A DNA stretch of 64,000 nucleotides from Haloplasma contractile (GTDB taxonomy: Bacteria; Bacillota_I; Bacilli_A; Haloplasmatales; Haloplasmataceae): contig JAENYC010000001.1 in the NCBI GenBank assembly GCA_016841945.1, positions 306,069 through 370,068 of the forward strand. Reading direction: 5' to 3'. Below the pieces are notes generated by a model. It was not told where the DNA came from and made no database searches. It saw only the letters and a list, made by a program, of their open reading frames with translations. This document shows positions 43,709 through 52,636 of the stretch, piece by piece (position 1 is the first letter of the stretch; every line of letters starts with the position of its first letter). A program made the translations under genes and the position numbers.

Positions 43709-44486
43709 TCATTTATTCAATTGTGGAATAATAGATTTTTGTTTTTCTTCAATTAATTGTTCGAGGATTTCAATTCCTTGTATGGAATCAACATCAATTC
43801 GTGAGATTCTATTTCTCACATCATTTACCAAATCAGGATTAACAAGATTTTTTACATACAATAAAAACACTGGGTTAAACGAACGTTTACCCACCATTAT
43901 TTTTTCTGAAATTAAGTTTTCATCACGTAGTTGTTTTTTTATTAAAGATTGATTAGTCTTAATGGATTCTACAAAACTTTCCATCGGGCCTTTAATCACA
44001 TTTTCTCGAAGTGGTTCTTCCACTTGTCTTGCTTCTACTTTTGTTGTATTGACAACAATTGCCTTTTGATATCCATCAATAATTATAATGGTATTTCCTT
44101 TTAATATCTCATTAATTGTACCTTTGACCTCTGTTTTATAAACTGTCTTTTTAACATTTAATAACTTCTTTTCTATATCTGATAAACTTTTAATATCATC
44201 ATAATCTTCTGACAAAGGTTGTAAAATATGTTTTAAAATGATATTGACATCACAAATCACATCAAGGTAATAAATGGCTGCCATTTTATTAATTGCTTTT
44301 ACGTGTATATCTTTTACTATTAAACTCGTATTAGTAGGATAAAAAAATGAGTCTTCTATATGCGTTTTATTCTTTTTTAAACTCTTTTTTAGCTTTTCAT
44401 TCTTATTAACCTTTGATTTTTCATTGTTCTCATTATTGTTATAACTTGCTTTTTTTCTTACCAAAAGGATGAAGTAATGTTTTCAT
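43709..44486 (-). pseudogene. GerA-family spore germination protein, N-terminal domain only, frameshifted at the start
   Basis: About 255 residues match the soluble N-terminal domain of GerA-type germinant receptor A subunits: GNTIIIIDGYQKAIVVNT, the VEARQVEEPLRENVIKGPMESFVESIKTNQSLIKKQLRDENL block, VGKRSFNPVFLLY, and NRISRIDVDSIQGIEILEQLIEEKQKSIIPQ. The family then continues with TERPD and membrane helices; here the frame stops after PQLNK. The only good ribosome binding site (GAGGTGACTT) precedes an ATG at 44486, whose frame is lost in a run of seven A (44450-44456) and would join this frame if one A were removed. So the gene is truncated and frameshifted, probably a pseudogene; slippage at the A run is possible. 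Confidence 0.7.
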
Positions 44487-44575
44487 AAGTCACCTCGTTT
44501 AATAACCAATGTATTAGTTTTTGATATGCAAATATAACTATGTATTTTTATCTTACTAATTTATGGTAAAAAAAA

Positions 44576-44595
44576 GGTGAATACTATGATTCACC
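44576..44595 (-). terminator. terminator of the ABC exporter operon
   Basis: A 7-pair stem (GGTGAAT/ATTCACC) with the exporter's stop codon at the loop and a T run on the minus strand. Confidence 0.85.
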
Positions 44596-46332
44596 CAAAG
44601 CGAGTTTAAATTGTTTATTATATAAATTTTTATAGACACTATCTTGTGATAATAAAGTATCATGGCTTCCTTGTTCAACAATATGTCCATCTTTTAATAC
44701 AAGGATTTGATCTGCATTTTGAATGGTTTGTAATCGGTGTGCAACGATTAAGGTTGTTTTATTTTTCATTAATTGATTCAATGCCTCTTGTACAAGATGT
44801 TCAGATTCTGTATCTAAGCTTGATGTTGCTTCATCAAGTAGTAAAATCGGTGCATTTTTTATAATCGCTCTAGCTATCGCAATTCTTTGCCTTTGACCTC
44901 CTGATAATTCTGTACCACGTTCACCAACTTTAGTATCATAACCCTCTTTCATCTCCATGATAAAATCGTGCGCATTTGCCTTTTTGGCAGCTTGAACTAT
45001 TTCTTCTTTTGTCGCATCTTTTTTACCATGTCGAATATTATCTTCTATCGTACCAGTAAATAAATAAGCATCTTGCGGAACATATGCAATTTTATCTCGA
45101 ATATCTTTAATTTTTTGCTTACTGATTGAATGTCTATCAATGTGTAAATCACCTTTTATTGGTTTATAATAGTTTAATATTAACTTAAATACTGTAGATT
45201 TACCTCCACCACTTGGACCAACCAGTGCATACACCTTTCCCTTTGGTATATTAAATGATAGATTATCCAGTACTTTGGTATTGTCATCATCATATTGAAA
45301 GGTTAGATTTTCCATTTTAATCATATCATCTGATATTTGATTAACGCTTTCTAATTCATATAATACTGGTTCTTCATCCTCATCTAGCACTTCAAAAACA
45401 CGGTCTGATGCAGCAAGAGAAGCTTGCATACTTGTAATAAATGTCCCTAACATTCTTGATAAATTATTAATACTATTTTGTAGTTGAATAACAGCTACTA
45501 TAACACCAACAGTGATATATCCTTCTATGGCAAGATAACATCCAAGACTTGCAAGTCCTCCAAAACTTAAGAATCCACTAATGGTGTTTAAAGATGAAAC
45601 AACAGCCTGTGTTTTTACTCTTTTCATTGAAGAAGAACAGACCTCATCATTTTGTTTCCCAAATTTATTCATGATCATCTTCTGTAAATTAAAAACACGT
45701 ATGATTTGAACGCCATCTAATAAGTTCGTTAAGATCTCATTTAATTTTGCTAATCTTTCTTGTATTGTTTTACTTAACACTCGAAGTATTTTAGCATAAT
45801 ATAAATTTATAAAAAGAATTAGAACACCACAACCTACAGTTGCAACTCCCATACGCCAATCGAGTATAAAGGTATAAATAAGTGCTCCAAAAGCCGTGAT
45901 AATTGACATGACAATATTAAAAAATATTGTATCATATACTCTTTCTGTTTCAGCTATATCATTTGTCATTCTTGAAACAATATCACCACTATGATTGTTT
46001 TTAAAATAAGATAATGGTAGTTTCTCTAACTTATCAAACACAGCTTTTCTTATGTTACCTGTTGTAATTGCTACAATTTTATTGATAATATAAATAAATA
46101 TCGGAACAATAAAGAAATTAGAAATAATAAAGATGGCGTAAAACTTTACGGATTCAATCATTTGTTTAAGATCATTATTAGCAATGGCATTAAACATTTC
46201 TTTAAACAATGTCGCTAATAAAAGTTGAACCATAAGAGAAAATAAGCCTACAAATACGACACTAAAGATATATAGTTTTAAATGCCCCTTCATAAAAGAG
46301 AAAATTCTTAAAAACGTACTTCTTTGTTTCAT
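44584..46332 (-). CDS. ABC exporter half-transporter, second subunit
   Basis: A 582-residue fused exporter: six membrane helices (about residues 15-300) and an ATPase domain with Walker A VGPSGGGKST, signature LSGGQRQR and Walker B ILLLDEATSSLD; the catalytic Glu is present. It starts at TAATG overlapping the stop of the first subunit by one base. Coupled half-transporters of this kind (LmrCD/BmrCD/EfrCD-like) are usually heterodimeric multidrug or lipid exporters. The substrate is unknown. Confidence 0.93.
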   Translation of the reverse strand: MKQRSTFLRIFSFMKGHLKLYIFSVVFVGLFSLMVQLLLATLFKEMFNAIANNDLKQMIESVKFYAIFIISNFFIVPIFIYIINKIVAITTGNIRKAVFDKLEKLPLSYFKNNHSGDIVSRMTNDIAETERVYDTIFFNIVMSIITAFGALIYTFILDWRMGVATVGCGVLILFINLYYAKILRVLSKTIQERLAKLNEILTNLLDGVQIIRVFNLQKMIMNKFGKQNDEVCSSSMKRVKTQAVVSSLNTISGFLSFGGLASLGCYLAIEGYITVGVIVAVIQLQNSINNLSRMLGTFITSMQASLAASDRVFEVLDEDEEPVLYELESVNQISDDMIKMENLTFQYDDDNTKVLDNLSFNIPKGKVYALVGPSGGGKSTVFKLILNYYKPIKGDLHIDRHSISKQKIKDIRDKIAYVPQDAYLFTGTIEDNIRHGKKDATKEEIVQAAKKANAHDFIMEMKEGYDTKVGERGTELSGGQRQRIAIARAIIKNAPILLLDEATSSLDTESEHLVQEALNQLMKNKTTLIVAHRLQTIQNADQILVLKDGHIVEQGSHDTLLSQDSVYKNLYNKQFKLALGES

Positions 46333-48095
46333 TATGCCACCATCCCTTCATCATCATTTTTCATTTGTTTTTGATATAGACTTTTATATAGGCCTTGATT
46401 ATTTAATAATGTATCATGACTACCTTGTTCAACAATTTTGCCTTCATTCATCACTAAAATTCTATCCACATTTTTAATTGTTGATAAACGATGCGCAATG
46501 ACAATACTTGTTTTATCCTTCATCACTCGCTCTAGTGCTTCTTGTACAACACTTTCGGATTCATTATCAAGACTTGATGTGGCTTCATCAAGGAGTAATA
46601 TTTCTGAATCTTTTAACACAGCTCTCGCTATTGATAATCTTTGTTTTTGACCGCCTGATAATCGATTTCCTAATTCTCCTATAGGTGTTTGATACTTATC
46701 TTGAAAAGTTTCTATAAATATATCGGCATTGGCAATCTTAGCACATTCTTGTATCTTTTCAAAAGGGATTGATTCTCCATATTTTCCATAACTGATATTT
46801 TCTTCAATACTTTCAGGAAAAAGATAAGTATCTTGAGAAACAAGTGCTAAATGCTTTCTCAATGCAGCTAGATTCCAATTTCTAAGTTCTTGTCCTGATA
46901 CTAAAATTTCTCCTTCATAATTTTGATAATATCCAAGTAATAATTTGATGATTGTACTCTTTCCACTTCCACTTGGTCCTACTAATGCGATAGATTCATC
47001 TTCATCAATCGAGAAACTTATCTTGTTCAATACCAAATCCTCTTTATGAGGATAGGTAAAACTCACATCTTTAAACTCAATCAATGGTAAGTCTTTTCTT
47101 AAATTATACTCATTTCCATCTCTTCGTTCTGTCTGACTATCTAACATAGAAAAAATTCGACTACAAGCACCTAAATCCACTTTCGCAGCAGCAATTAATC
47201 GAGGCAGATTAATAATTGGATTGGTAATATAATTTAATAAGTTGATAAACGCGAGCAAACCTCCGACTGTCATCCCATTTTCAATAACATAGTAACCGCC
47301 TAAGAAAAATGTGATGAAAAATGGGATAATTGCAAATAATTGTGAAAAAGAATTAATAAACGCCCTTTTTTTTGCTATTTTTTTACCACAATTAACACTG
47401 TCCTCAATAACTGCATGATAATTTTCTCCCAGAACTTTTTCCAATCGATAAGCCTTACTCACTTCTACACCTTTAATATAATCCTGTATTAGTGAATTCG
47501 CTTTTCCTAACTTTCCTTGTAATTTTTTACTGATTGATGCTAGTGGCTTACTTAATAAATGAATACTTATAAATACAAGTGGGATAATTCCTAAAGAGAT
47601 TAAGGTTAATTTCCAACTCAATATCAATAAGTAAATTAATGCTAAAACAGCTGTAATTGGGTTCCATATTAAACCAGGAAATGTATTAGTTAAATAATTC
47701 TTTACTTTATTAACATCATTTGTTGCACGTGATACATAATCACCAGTATGATTAGATGAAAATGTTTCCATATCTAAATCATTATATTTATTAGATAGTT
47801 TTTTTCTTAAATGTCTTAATCCAAACTCAGAATATTTTCCTAATACCCTTGTTCGTAGAAACACAAATAATATTTCAAAAAAAGTAATGACTAACAATAA
47901 AGTTAACGCATCATAAAATTGATGAAACGTTTTATTAACTGCTGAGTTTGTCATTTCTTTAATAAAATATGATGATGCTATTTGTGTTAATGATAATCCC
48001 AAGATAAAGAATATCCCTAAAATAAACCAATGCTTATTTGGCAATTCTTTATATAGTTGTTTAAACAAACCCCAGGTATTTTTTTCTTCTTTCAT
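46332..48095 (-). CDS. ABC exporter half-transporter, first subunit
   Basis: A 587-residue fused exporter with six membrane helices and an ATPase domain: Walker A VGPSGSGKST, signature LSGGQKQR, Walker B ILLLDEATSSLD with catalytic Glu. In heterodimers of this family one site often lacks the Glu; here both subunits keep it. The start at 48095 follows GGAGGAG; the longer frame has no ribosome binding site. It is the first gene of the two-gene operon behind a strong promoter. Confidence 0.93.
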   Translation of the reverse strand: MKEEKNTWGLFKQLYKELPNKHWFILGIFFILGLSLTQIASSYFIKEMTNSAVNKTFHQFYDALTLLLVITFFEILFVFLRTRVLGKYSEFGLRHLRKKLSNKYNDLDMETFSSNHTGDYVSRATNDVNKVKNYLTNTFPGLIWNPITAVLALIYLLILSWKLTLISLGIIPLVFISIHLLSKPLASISKKLQGKLGKANSLIQDYIKGVEVSKAYRLEKVLGENYHAVIEDSVNCGKKIAKKRAFINSFSQLFAIIPFFITFFLGGYYVIENGMTVGGLLAFINLLNYITNPIINLPRLIAAAKVDLGACSRIFSMLDSQTERRDGNEYNLRKDLPLIEFKDVSFTYPHKEDLVLNKISFSIDEDESIALVGPSGSGKSTIIKLLLGYYQNYEGEILVSGQELRNWNLAALRKHLALVSQDTYLFPESIEENISYGKYGESIPFEKIQECAKIANADIFIETFQDKYQTPIGELGNRLSGGQKQRLSIARAVLKDSEILLLDEATSSLDNESESVVQEALERVMKDKTSIVIAHRLSTIKNVDRILVMNEGKIVEQGSHDTLLNNQGLYKSLYQKQMKNDDEGMVA

Positions 48096-48134
48096 TTTAA
48101 CTCCTCCAATAAAACATTGTTTTGTTACGTAATT

Positions 48135-48163
48135 ATTATACACGCTTTACTCACTTTTTGCAA
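48135..48163 (-). promoter_or_regulatory. promoter of the ABC exporter operon
   Basis: TTGCAA (48158-48163), a 17-base spacer and TATAAT (48135-48140) on the minus strand, with 40 bases of leader before the start. Confidence 0.85.
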
Positions 48164-48253
48164 CACTTTTTTAATATTTATTTAAAAATAAATTATTTGA
48201 TGAAAATTAAGATAATTTATTAATAAAATTAATCCTAATATTAAATAAATTTA

Positions 48254-48282
48254 AAAACACTTAAATCGAATTTAAGTGTTTT
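48254..48282 (-). terminator. terminator of the six-helix membrane gene
   Basis: A 12-pair stem (AAAACACTTAAA type) with a 5-base loop, just downstream of the gene's stop on the minus strand, followed by a T-rich tract. Confidence 0.82.
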
Positions 48283-48285
48283 GCT

Positions 48286-49131
48286 TTATTTTTTTTCTTT
48301 TTTTGTAAATATTTCTATCAACTGTACACATATAATTGAAATAAAGATGGGTTGAAATATCTTTAGAATATAATTTGGTTGATAAACCATTTGGTTGACT
48401 TTCATATAATAACGATAAACAAATGTTAAAAATAGAGTGAAAATAAGAGAAGATGTAAAAGAAGCGATGTATAATGAATAACTTATCTTAACCTTATATC
48501 TTGTTAGAAAAGATGATATGAGTTTTGGAATCACAGCAATTACAAAGCCTAACAATATATATTCTAATACTAATAAAAGAATGAAAGAATAATTAAATTG
48601 AACAATTATCTCTTTTAACGGATAGACTAGTGTAAGATTTAATAATGCCAATACGATTCCAGATTTCATCGCATAATTTAATTTTAATCTTAATGATAAA
48701 ATAATTACAATGATTTGGGTCATAATAGGAATGAATTCCATTTTATAATAATTGATAAAATAAACAAAGTAAGCAGTCAAAACCATGAACATATTTAATC
48801 CCAAATATATCAGCATTTCTTTTTTTCTCACTTGTTTTATTTTTTGAATTTTTTCTTCACTTATTTCATGGACTATCATTTCTTTTATGATGAATTGATA
48901 ATTTTTATCATTTACTTTTTTTGTCAGTGCAATTAATAAATCAAAAGTCTTTTGTTTGACTAACTCATCATCCTTCTTATTATATATCTCATAGTATTGT
49001 TCTCCCAATACTCTTTTTACCCATTTAGAATAAGAGACATGCTGACTATCACTTTTTAAAATTTTTATAATAGCTGTTATGACAAGTTCTAAATTTTGTT
49101 TTTTGATTTCGTTTGCTCGCTTTTCAATCAT
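48286..49131 (-). CDS. membrane protein of unknown function
   Basis: A 281-residue protein. The N-terminal third (about residues 1-105) is soluble and charged with helical character (KKQNLELVITAIIKIL.., KKVNDKNYQFIIKEMIVHEISEE). The rest holds about six membrane helices. No family is recognised; the hydrophobic part vaguely resembles substrate-binding membrane subunits of ECF transporters (LEYILLGFVIAVIPKL), but the N-terminal domain does not fit that. GAGGG ribosome binding site. It is monocistronic. Confidence 0.7.
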   Translation of the reverse strand: MIEKRANEIKKQNLELVITAIIKILKSDSQHVSYSKWVKRVLGEQYYEIYNKKDDELVKQKTFDLLIALTKKVNDKNYQFIIKEMIVHEISEEKIQKIKQVRKKEMLIYLGLNMFMVLTAYFVYFINYYKMEFIPIMTQIIVIILSLRLKLNYAMKSGIVLALLNLTLVYPLKEIIVQFNYSFILLLVLEYILLGFVIAVIPKLISSFLTRYKVKISYSLYIASFTSSLIFTLFLTFVYRYYMKVNQMVYQPNYILKIFQPIFISIICVQLIEIFTKKEKK

Positions 49132-49309
49132 CACTTTAATCCCTCTTTTTATACATTCTCCTTTTATTTTACATGAATATTCTTCATTCTACAATTATTT
49201 TTATTTAATTTATGATAGAAAGGTTATACTATATAGAATTTTTTAAATAAAAACTGCTATTTTTTTAAAAAATTAACATTTTTTTGCATAAAAGGTAATT
49301 TCTTAACTC

Positions 49310-49464
49310 ATAATATGAATGCAACGATAAAGTTGCACAATTTCATAATGAATCCCCCCCTATTCTTCTATCATACTTCTCCTCTCCCTTTCACATATAC
49401 TTACTTAGTGACTTATGTCACATCCTATCACTTCAAGACCATCGTAAGATGGTCACTTTTTTTT
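49310..49464 (+). ncRNA. candidate C-rich small RNA or leader
   Basis: The 402-base gap 49135-49536 has no gene-sized frame. On the plus strand it holds a TGCAAC/GTTGCA hairpin (49320-49337), a single-stranded C/U-rich stretch with seven Cs in a row (49354-49360) and CTCCTCTCCC, a GTGAC/GTCAC hairpin (49408-49421) and a terminator (49437-49464). C-rich seeds that pair with ribosome binding sites are a feature of Bacillota small RNAs (FsrA, RsaE types). The AGTGAC arm can alternatively pair with GTCACT of the terminator, so an attenuator of the downstream ybjQ-like gene is also possible. The 5' end is uncertain; a weak TATACT box lies near 49229. Confidence 0.4.
49437..49464 (+). terminator. 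terminator in the 49.1-49.5 kb intergenic region
   Basis: A 7-pair stem (GACCATC/GATGGTC) with a GTAA tetraloop, followed by AC and eight T. The T run is on the plus strand only, and no protein gene precedes it on that strand. Confidence 0.85.
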
Positions 49465-49536
49465 ATGTTTATTTTTTTCGATAATATTTTCTCATTTTAT
49501 AGATTATAATAGGAAGTAAGAAAGTGAGGGGATAAA

Positions 49537-49860
49537 ATGATCATAACGACTACTGATACCATTCCAAATAAAGAAATCCTTGAATATAAAGGATTTGTTA
49601 AAGGCGCAACCATTCGTGCTAAGCATATTGGAAAAGACATCATGGCAGGTTTTAAAAATATTGTGGGTGGAGAAATCAAATCTTATAAACAAGCCTTAGA
49701 TGAAGCAAGAGATATTGCCATGCAACGAATGATTGATGAAGCAACAGATTTAGGTGCTAATGCGATTGTTTGTGTGAGATTACAAACTTCACAAATCATG
49801 CAAGCAGCAACAGAAATGATTGCCTACGGAACAGCTGTTGTTGTAAAAGAAGATGAGTAG
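49537..49860 (+). CDS. YbjQ family (UPF0145) protein
   Basis: A 107-residue cytosolic protein of the YbjQ/UPF0145 heavy-metal-binding-like family: TTTDTIPNKEILEYKGFVKG, GGEIKSYKQALDEARDIAMQRMIDEATDLGANAIVCVR, then MAYGTAV-like end. Members form rings; the function is not established. GAGGGG ribosome binding site. It probably has its own TATAAT box (49503-49508) downstream of the terminator at 49437-49464. Confidence 0.92.
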   Translation: MIITTTDTIPNKEILEYKGFVKGATIRAKHIGKDIMAGFKNIVGGEIKSYKQALDEARDIAMQRMIDEATDLGANAIVCVRLQTSQIMQAATEMIAYGTAVVVKEDE

Positions 49861-49863
49861 ATT

Positions 49864-49901
49864 AAAAATAGATGTTTTTCTCATGAAAAACATCTATTTT
49901 T
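49864..49901. terminator. bidirectional terminator after the YbjQ-family gene
   Basis: A perfect 17-pair stem (49864-49880 with 49885-49901) with a 4-base loop, T run on the plus strand and an A-rich 5' side. It lies 3 bases after the gene and 50 bases from the convergent regulator gene. Confidence 0.9.
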
Positions 49902-49951
49902 TATTTAACTAAACATGAAATTAAATATGAAGATAACCTATATAAAATAAA

Positions 49952-50764
49952 TTATTCATTAATATATACTTTTCTATGTATGATGATAAATATCAATAGA
50001 TAAATAAAAAGTATAAATTGAAAAGGAAGTAAATTTATTACGATGGTTAAAAATATTATAATCGCAATGACTCCTAATACTTTATTGATTTTATCTTTCT
50101 TTATTTTAAAATTAGATATTTTAGCAATTTTAGTAATTGTAAAAATACATATGAATACTATCAATAAAGATAATAAAGAGACTATACCAGCTATATTCAT
50201 TATATTTACAGAATGAACGAGTAAAGATATCAATATAAATGGTAAGGTATAAAAAACAATTGTAATTGATGTATACTTAGAAAATACATCATCATATTCT
50301 TTGGTATAAAACTTATTCATATAGAAACTACGGAATCTTATATTACTACTAATAAAGAACACCAGGCTAAAAACACCTAAAATAAACACTGCTGCAAGTA
50401 CAAGAATTCGTATATTTCTATCATCTATAATTGATGTTAGAAAAAACAGTATTGTACCAGTAACAATTAAACCGATGGTGGTAAGAATCTTACTCTTAAA
50501 ATTATTAATGACATCAATATCATAGCTATCTTCTTCCCCAAAATCAGTTTCCTTTTCCTTCATATCTTCAACATCAAGAAGTTCGGTTACATCAATTTCA
50601 AGTACCTTCGCAAGGGTTTTTAGTAAAGTTATTTCTGGATAACTTCTTCCAGTTTCATATTTACTTATCGTTTTATCAGAAACGTTTAATTTCTCTGCTA
50701 AATCTTTTTGCGTTAATTTTAGTTCTTTTCGTCTTGCTGAAATTAATTTACTAAAATGATTCAT
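49952..50764 (-). CDS. XRE-family regulator fused to a membrane domain
   Basis: A 270-residue protein. Residues 1-60 are a helix-turn-helix (LTQKDLAEKLNVSDKTISKYETGRSYPEI), followed by an acidic linker (EDMKEKETDFGEEDSYD) and four or more membrane helices from about residue 95. Such proteins are membrane-tethered DNA-binding sensors. AGGAGGATC ribosome binding site. Its neighbours give no target. The short gap to ffh contains a possible divergent AT-rich region but no clear operator. Confidence 0.85.
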   Translation of the reverse strand: MNHFSKLISARRKELKLTQKDLAEKLNVSDKTISKYETGRSYPEITLLKTLAKVLEIDVTELLDVEDMKEKETDFGEEDSYDIDVINNFKSKILTTIGLIVTGTILFFLTSIIDDRNIRILVLAAVFILGVFSLVFFISSNIRFRSFYMNKFYTKEYDDVFSKYTSITIVFYTLPFILISLLVHSVNIMNIAGIVSLLSLLIVFICIFTITKIAKISNFKIKKDKINKVLGVIAIIIFLTIVINLLPFQFILFIYLLIFIIIHRKVYINE

Positions 50765-50863
50765 GATGATCCTCCTGTTTTATATTGTACATTATTATTT
50801 TACTATACTCACTAGTAAATGTAACCCTATATATTGAAGAATCAGTCTATGATTTGGAGAATT

Positions 50864-52282
50864 TTATTGCCAAGGTGCTCTTCTTCCTCTATTTTTACCT
50901 TTACCCTTAGAATGACTCGTATGTCCAGTTGGTTTCATACCACCTGGTTTGTTCATTCCATTCATCATTCTTTCCATATCTTTAGGATTCATATTCATCA
51001 TTTTTTTCATCATTTTGCGCATTTCTTCAAACTGTTTCGTCATACGATTTACCTCAGATATATCACGTCCAGAACCTTTGGCAATCCGTTGTTTACGACT
51101 TAAATTGATGATATCTGGATTTTTTCGTTCTTTCTCTGTCATTGAATTAATAATGGCTAAAATATAATTAAATTGATCTTCATCAATATCTATATTTTTT
51201 AATTGTGAACCGAGTCCTGGAATTAATTTAAGAAAACCTTTTAAATTACCTAATCGCTTGATTTGTCTAATTTGTTTTACAAAATCATTATAATCAAAGG
51301 TCGCATTTTGAAATTTCTTGGCCATTAATTCTGCTTCTTCTTCATCAATTGCATCCTGTGCTTTTTCTATTAAGGATAAAACGTCTCCCATTCCTAATAT
51401 TCTACTGGCCATTCTCTCAGGATGGAATACTTCTAATTGATCTAGTTTTTCACCTAATCCCATAAACTTTATTGGAACACCTGTCACTTTTCGGATAGAA
51501 AGTGCTGCTCCTCCTCGTGTATCCCCATCTAATTTTGTAAGCACAACACCAGATACAGCTAATTGATCATGGAAAGATTTTGCAACGTTCACCGCATCTT
51601 GTCCAGTCATGGCATCTACTGTTAATAGAATTTCGTCGGGTTTAGCCACTTCCTTAATATTTTTTAACTCAAGCATTAGTTCTTCATTTATATGAAAGCG
51701 TCCAGCGGTATCAATAATCACTAAATCAAAATGATTTTCCTTCGCATAAGACAACGCCTTTTCTACAATTTCAATTGGGGTAACAGTTGTACCCATTTCA
51801 AAGGTTGGAATATTCAATTGTTTTCCGATTGTTACTAATTGATCAATCGCTGCAGGACGATAAACATCAGCAGCCACAAGAAGTGGTTTTTTATTATATT
51901 TCTTACGGCAATACAATGCTAATTTCCCGGCATGGGTTGTTTTTCCAGCACCATTTAAACCAGCTAACATAAAAACAGTTGTGCCTTGTATTTTAAAGGT
52001 TAAATTTTCTGCCACATCACCCATGATTTGTTTTAATTCTTCATGAACGATTTTGACAACTTGTTGACCGGGTGTTAAAGATTTTAAGACCTTTTCTCCT
52101 AATGCTTTTTGTTTCACTTCATTAGTAAACTCTTTTACAACCTTAAAATTCACATCAGCTTCAAGTAGTGATAAACGAACCTCACGCATCATGGTTTCTA
52201 TATCATGTTCATTTAAGGCACCTCGTCTTGTTACTTTCTTGAGAGCCTGTTGCAGTCTATCAGATAAATTATCAAATGCCAT
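50864..52282 (-). CDS. ffh: signal recognition particle GTPase Ffh
   Basis: A 472-residue SRP54 homologue. An N-domain, then a G domain with G1 GLNGAGKTT, DVYRPAAIDQL, DTAGRFHINEEL and TKLDGDTRGGAA. The Met-rich M domain from about residue 300 (FVKQIRQIKRLGNLKGFLKLIPGLG, MRKMMKKMMNMNPKDMERM) binds 4.5S RNA and signal peptides. The Gly/Lys-rich tail (GKGKNRGRRAPW) is present. The start at 52282 has AGGGATG upstream. It is coupled to ylxM and ftsY. The scRNA gene itself is not in the window. Confidence 0.97.
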   Translation of the reverse strand: MAFDNLSDRLQQALKKVTRRGALNEHDIETMMREVRLSLLEADVNFKVVKEFTNEVKQKALGEKVLKSLTPGQQVVKIVHEELKQIMGDVAENLTFKIQGTTVFMLAGLNGAGKTTHAGKLALYCRKKYNKKPLLVAADVYRPAAIDQLVTIGKQLNIPTFEMGTTVTPIEIVEKALSYAKENHFDLVIIDTAGRFHINEELMLELKNIKEVAKPDEILLTVDAMTGQDAVNVAKSFHDQLAVSGVVLTKLDGDTRGGAALSIRKVTGVPIKFMGLGEKLDQLEVFHPERMASRILGMGDVLSLIEKAQDAIDEEEAELMAKKFQNATFDYNDFVKQIRQIKRLGNLKGFLKLIPGLGSQLKNIDIDEDQFNYILAIINSMTEKERKNPDIINLSRKQRIAKGSGRDISEVNRMTKQFEEMRKMMKKMMNMNPKDMERMMNGMNKPGGMKPTGHTSHSKGKGKNRGRRAPWQ

Positions 52283-52296
52283 AGAAATCATCCCTT

Positions 52297-52623
52297 CTAT
52301 TCTAAGTCTTCTAATTGTTCTATATCATGCATTAATGCCTTATTCGAAGCATATTGATGCTTCATTTTATCTATAATCACTTGTTTCTTTGTATATTTAT
52401 CTAAAAGTTGTAATTTGAATTCATAATCTTCTAATTGCTTAATCGCTCTTTTTATATTATCATATACCGCATTTCGACTAATATCATAAAGATTTCCAAT
52501 TTCTTGTAAACTCAAATTTTTTTTAAAATATAACTGCATATAATCAAGTTGCTTTTTTGTTAATAGTGTTTGATAAAAATCAAGCAACATGTTAATTCTT
52601 AAGGTTTCTTTAAAATCAATCAT
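52297..52623 (-). CDS. ylxM: YlxM/p13-like helix-turn-helix protein of the SRP operon
   Basis: A 108-residue protein of the UPF0122 (YlxM) family with a sigma-70 region-4-like helix-turn-helix (LSLQEIGNLYDISRNAVYDNIKRA) and a helical tail. It lies between ftsY and ffh, its usual place in Bacillota and Mollicutes, and is thought to modulate SRP. Gap to ffh is 14 bases. Confidence 0.93.
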   Translation of the reverse strand: MIDFKETLRINMLLDFYQTLLTKKQLDYMQLYFKKNLSLQEIGNLYDISRNAVYDNIKRAIKQLEDYEFKLQLLDKYTKKQVIIDKMKHQYASNKALMHDIEQLEDLE

Positions 52624-52636
52624 TGAAAATCACCAT

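Noticed and set aside
44584..48095. A degenerate site in one ATPase of the ABC exporter pair
   Set aside because: Both subunits have intact Walker A, signature and the Glu of DEATSSLD, so no degenerate site is visible.
49310..49440. Short minus-strand frames with strong ribosome binding sites (4 and 12 codons) as leader peptides for the membrane gene at 48286-49131
   Set aside because: They are very short, the G-rich sites are the complement of the C-rich tract, and no terminator or hairpin supports minus-strand attenuation. The plus-strand terminator fits better.
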